A DNA stretch of 7,488 nt, taken from NCBI GenBank assembly GCA_049509675.1, contig JBEKZQ010000443.1:1-7488 (forward strand), in the 5' to 3' direction. The DNA is from JBEKZQ01 sp049509675 (GTDB lineage: Bacteria; Planctomycetota; Planctomycetia; Pirellulales; Thermoguttaceae). The translations under genes and the position numbers were made by a program. Each line of letters opens with the position of its first letter. Positions within the stretch are counted from its first letter, which is position 1. Shown piece by piece: positions 5,912 through 7,488 of this stretch. Below the pieces are notes generated by a model. That model was not told the origin of the DNA. It saw only the letters and a list, made by a program, of their open reading frames with translations, and did not search any database.

Positions 5912-6424
5912 ATGCTGCGAGAAATAGGGAGCAACCTGCTTGACCGGCTTGACAGGAGGAAGGCTTGGCAGTTCTTGGCGATCCTGTACGTGGTCAGGTG
6001 GATTGTTCTAGTGCCTCTTGGCTGGCTGGTCGATCTGATGTTTGCGCCGGCGCAGATATCCGACGCTTCAATCAGCATCGGAGAGATGAATCCGTTGGCC
6101 TTTTTTCTGGTCGCCGTCGTTATCGACCCGCCTCTTGAAACTGTCGTGGAATGCGCCTTGCCGTATTCGGTCATTTCTTGGATACGAAATTACCGCCAGA
6201 AGAGGCCGAAGCGTTGCTGGGGCTATGTGGCGATCTCCGCTTGCGTGATGGCTGTTCTGCATCCCGTTATCGCCGCCCTGCCTTTCTCCTTGATAACCGG
6301 TGCCTTCTTGGCTTATTGTTATGCTCATTTCGCACCAATAAGCACCTGGAGAGCCATCTTTGCGACGGCGGCCTTTCACGCAGCCATCAATCTGGTCGGA
6401 TGGGTCACTCTCGTAATATCGTGA
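5912..6424 (+). CDS. Membrane protein, divergent CPBP/CAAX-protease-like
   Basis: The 170-residue protein starts at an ATG with a strong GGGAGG site. Hydrophobic segments lie at about residues 20-45, 61-91, 103-123, 124-141 and 148-169. Three motifs line up with CPBP intramembrane proteases (the Rce1/abortive-infection-like superfamily). PPLETVVE (73-80) stands where the family has its Glu-Glu...Arg motif, with E76 and E80 as candidates. VMAVLH (112-117) corresponds to the FxxxH motif, and FHAAIN (155-160) to the HxxxN/B motif. The first motif is not canonical, since the EE pair and following Arg are missing, so activity is uncertain. Family members process prenylated proteins or bacteriocin-like peptides, or act in self-immunity; no such partner is seen here. 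It may be co-transcribed with the HEAT-protein gene, although the inverted repeat lies between them. Confidence 0.6.
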   Translation: MLREIGSNLLDRLDRRKAWQFLAILYVVRWIVLVPLGWLVDLMFAPAQISDASISIGEMNPLAFFLVAVVIDPPLETVVECALPYSVISWIRNYRQKRPKRCWGYVAISACVMAVLHPVIAALPFSLITGAFLAYCYAHFAPISTWRAIFATAAFHAAINLVGWVTLVIS

Positions 6425-6901
6425 ACCCGTTTCGGCAGTGGCAATCGGCATTTGCTACAAGGAACACTCCGCGTGCTCTCACGGCGGGGCTGGCGCAACC
6501 GCCGCTTCCATGCATGAAACGACGCCGGGGAATAGCCCTTCGTCGGAACAGAACCCGACAATACTCTGCGCATTATGTGGTGGACCACATAAGGCGCATT
6601 CTGTGGCGCAGTCGGTTATGTGGCGCCAAACACGATTCGCTGGCGATTTCTAGGGTCGCTGCGGTGCTGAACGCCACATAATGGGTTGCGAAGGGGGGAG
6701 GGAAATGGAGATGAGACTTGGTTTTGCGCTACTTACGTTCCACTTTGGTCAAGCATCCCAGTGTCGGATAAGGGTCGATTTTTGACGCATCCGAGATAAG
6801 GGATGGCTTGATGGGACGCCAAGAAGCCGAACGGTTGGCGGCTCAGCGGCGAGCGGCCACCCGCGGGGCGGACGTGAGTCCGTTGCATCGGCGAATTCCC
6901 T
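6425..6901. other. Gene-free region with palindromic array
   Basis: I see no supportable gene in these 477 bases; short frames here cross the palindromes and resemble nothing. It contains a hairpin at 6520-6545 (CGACG facing CGTCG, with GGG and CCC inside), the TTATGTGG array described separately (6567-6683), a G-run (6693-6698), and two copies of GATAAGGG (6767-6774 and 6795-6802). The last 100 bases, GC-rich with GGCGAGCGGCC-like text, are the 3' flank of the minus-strand propeller gene. No clear T-tracted terminator for either neighbouring gene is visible. Confidence 0.65.
6567..6683. repeat. Four-fold TTATGTGG/CCACATAA inverted array
   Basis: The word TTATGTGG or its complement occurs four times in alternating orientation: 6573-6580 (+), 6585-6592 (-), 6616-6623 (+), 6674-6681 (-, as CCACATAA within CGCCACATAATG). 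The first two lie in a near-perfect 32-base palindrome (6567-6581 and 6584-6598, 15-bp arms with one mismatch, 2-base centre). The last two form a 10-bp inverted pair, TTATGTGGCG (6616-6625) and CGCCACATAA (6672-6681), 46 bases apart. The outermost copies also form 10-bp termini, CATTATGTGG (6571-6580) and CCACATAATG (6674-6683), of a roughly 113-base unit. This fits a small non-autonomous element or recombinase/regulator sites. Confidence 0.65.
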
Positions 6902-7488
6902 CTACGGCGCGCGCGGTGGGCCGATCAGCGGCGTGCGAACCGGCTTTGCCAGGCCGAAGAAGACTACGGTGCCGTTGGCGCCGAAGCGGGTGGATAGCGC
7001 CGGCGCCGGCACTTCCTTCATGCCTTCGTCCGGCCTATCCCAGTTGTTCGCCACCCACACGTTACCGGCGGGATCGATGGCGACGTCCGTGATGATTTTC
7101 TGTCCGCCGATGTAGCCGCCGGGCGGTGAAATCGGGTCGCCGGTCTTTTTGCCGGGCGGGCAGTTCTCGGGACGCGCGCCGCAGAGGTGGGTGACCGAGC
7201 GGCCCAACGAATTGGCCACCCACACGTTGTCGTTGCCGTCGATGGCGATGCCCCAAGGCGCAATGATGCTCTTCCCGCCATCAAACGGCGGCAGGACCGT
7301 GCCATCGGGCCGCACCATGGAAACGCTGCCGCCGGGATACTTCATCATAAGACCATACAGGGCGATCCACATCTTGGTTTGGGCGTTGGCCTTTGACGCC
7401 GCGCTTTCAAAGAACCCTTCAAACTTCGATTTGAGCTTTTCCTCGATCAACGCCATTTTCTCTTCGGTGTCGGGATGGCCGATGGTGT
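6902..7488 (-). CDS. NHL-type beta-propeller protein, 5' end outside window
   Basis: The frame is open from the right edge to the TAG at 6902-6904, so only the C-terminal ~195 residues are seen; the Met at 7456 is internal, because the frame reads TIGHPDTEEK into it from the edge. Two blade-like repeats of the NHL/SMP-30-like type are clear: PWGIAIDGNDNVWVANS (about 7258-7208) and TDVAIDPAGNVWVANN (about 7090-7043). They are 55 residues apart, longer than a usual blade, because of an insert carrying two cysteines (LCGARPENCPPGKKTGDP). A preceding PGGSVSMVRPDGTV segment looks like another blade edge. Before it, a helical stretch begins with EEKLKSKFEGFF. Such propellers are often exported and bind ligands or partners; no catalytic residues are recognisable, and a signal peptide cannot be judged. 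C-terminal residues GPPRAP lack a sorting motif. Confidence 0.8.
   Translation of the reverse strand, partial: TIGHPDTEEKMALIEEKLKSKFEGFFESAASKANAQTKMWIALYGLMMKYPGGSVSMVRPDGTVLPPFDGGKSIIAPWGIAIDGNDNVWVANSLGRSVTHLCGARPENCPPGKKTGDPISPPGGYIGGQKIITDVAIDPAGNVWVANNWDRPDEGMKEVPAPALSTRFGANGTVVFFGLAKPVRTPLIGPPRAP

Noticed and set aside
6520..6545. Hairpin considered as terminator of the CPBP-like gene
   Set aside because: It lies almost 100 bases past the stop, the stem is interrupted, and no T-tract follows.
6567..6625. Possible dif site, because TGCGCAT and TTATGT resemble the arms of dif
   Set aside because: The arm order and the spacing do not fit the 11-6-11 layout: CCACATAA and TTATGTGG are 23 bases apart rather than about 6.
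6567..6683. Possible integron attC site
   Set aside because: GTTATGT does not fit the GTTRRRY core, a proper pair of core sites with the expected asymmetric arms is missing, and no integrase or cassette array is present.

Overview
The window looks like a chromosomal segment of a Planctomycetota bacterium, probably close to Pirellulales. This is an inference from the GC-rich coding style, from a lineage-typical intergenic inverted repeat whose readthrough gives SPKRQRG/SASEG-like peptides (322-370), from an NWTYPLFP-type repeat (5826-5850), and from secreted or membrane proteins that resemble planctomycete-only families. No taxonomic marker other than bL27 and FolD is present, so the placement is tentative.

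Layout: 1-579 holds no convincing gene but several nested inverted and direct repeats. 580-1614 (+) encodes a secreted protein of unknown function with a Lys/Pro/Ala-rich linker. 1651-1902 (+) is rpmA (ribosomal protein bL27). A compound palindromic repeat at 1912-2025 separates rpmA from a convergent four-helix membrane protein (2074-2472, -). Divergent from that gene is a two-gene unit: folD (2687-3577, +), overlapped by four bases by an M2 (ACE-like) zinc metallopeptidase gene (3574-5253, +).

From about 5255 the texture changes to an AT-richer accessory stretch. A degenerate repeat copy (5304-5348) and a clean 25-bp inverted repeat (5777-5850) bracket a small CPxCG plus HEAT-repeat protein (5423-5761, +). 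This is followed by a small membrane protein resembling a divergent CPBP/CAAX-protease-like protein (5912-6424, +). 6425-6901 is gene-free and carries a four-fold inverted array of the word TTATGTGG/CCACATAA (6567-6683). The window ends inside a minus-strand NHL-type beta-propeller gene (6902-7488) whose 5' end lies outside.

How the genes fit together: rpmA and folD are housekeeping genes (translation; one-carbon folate metabolism). The folD-peptidase overlap suggests translational coupling, but no metabolic link between the two is obvious. The HEAT protein, the CPBP-like protein and the repeats look like accessory DNA. I see no CRISPR array, phage, transposase, tRNA or rRNA. The strongest leads for something undescribed are the repeat-bracketed HEAT/CPBP segment and the TTATGTGG array.
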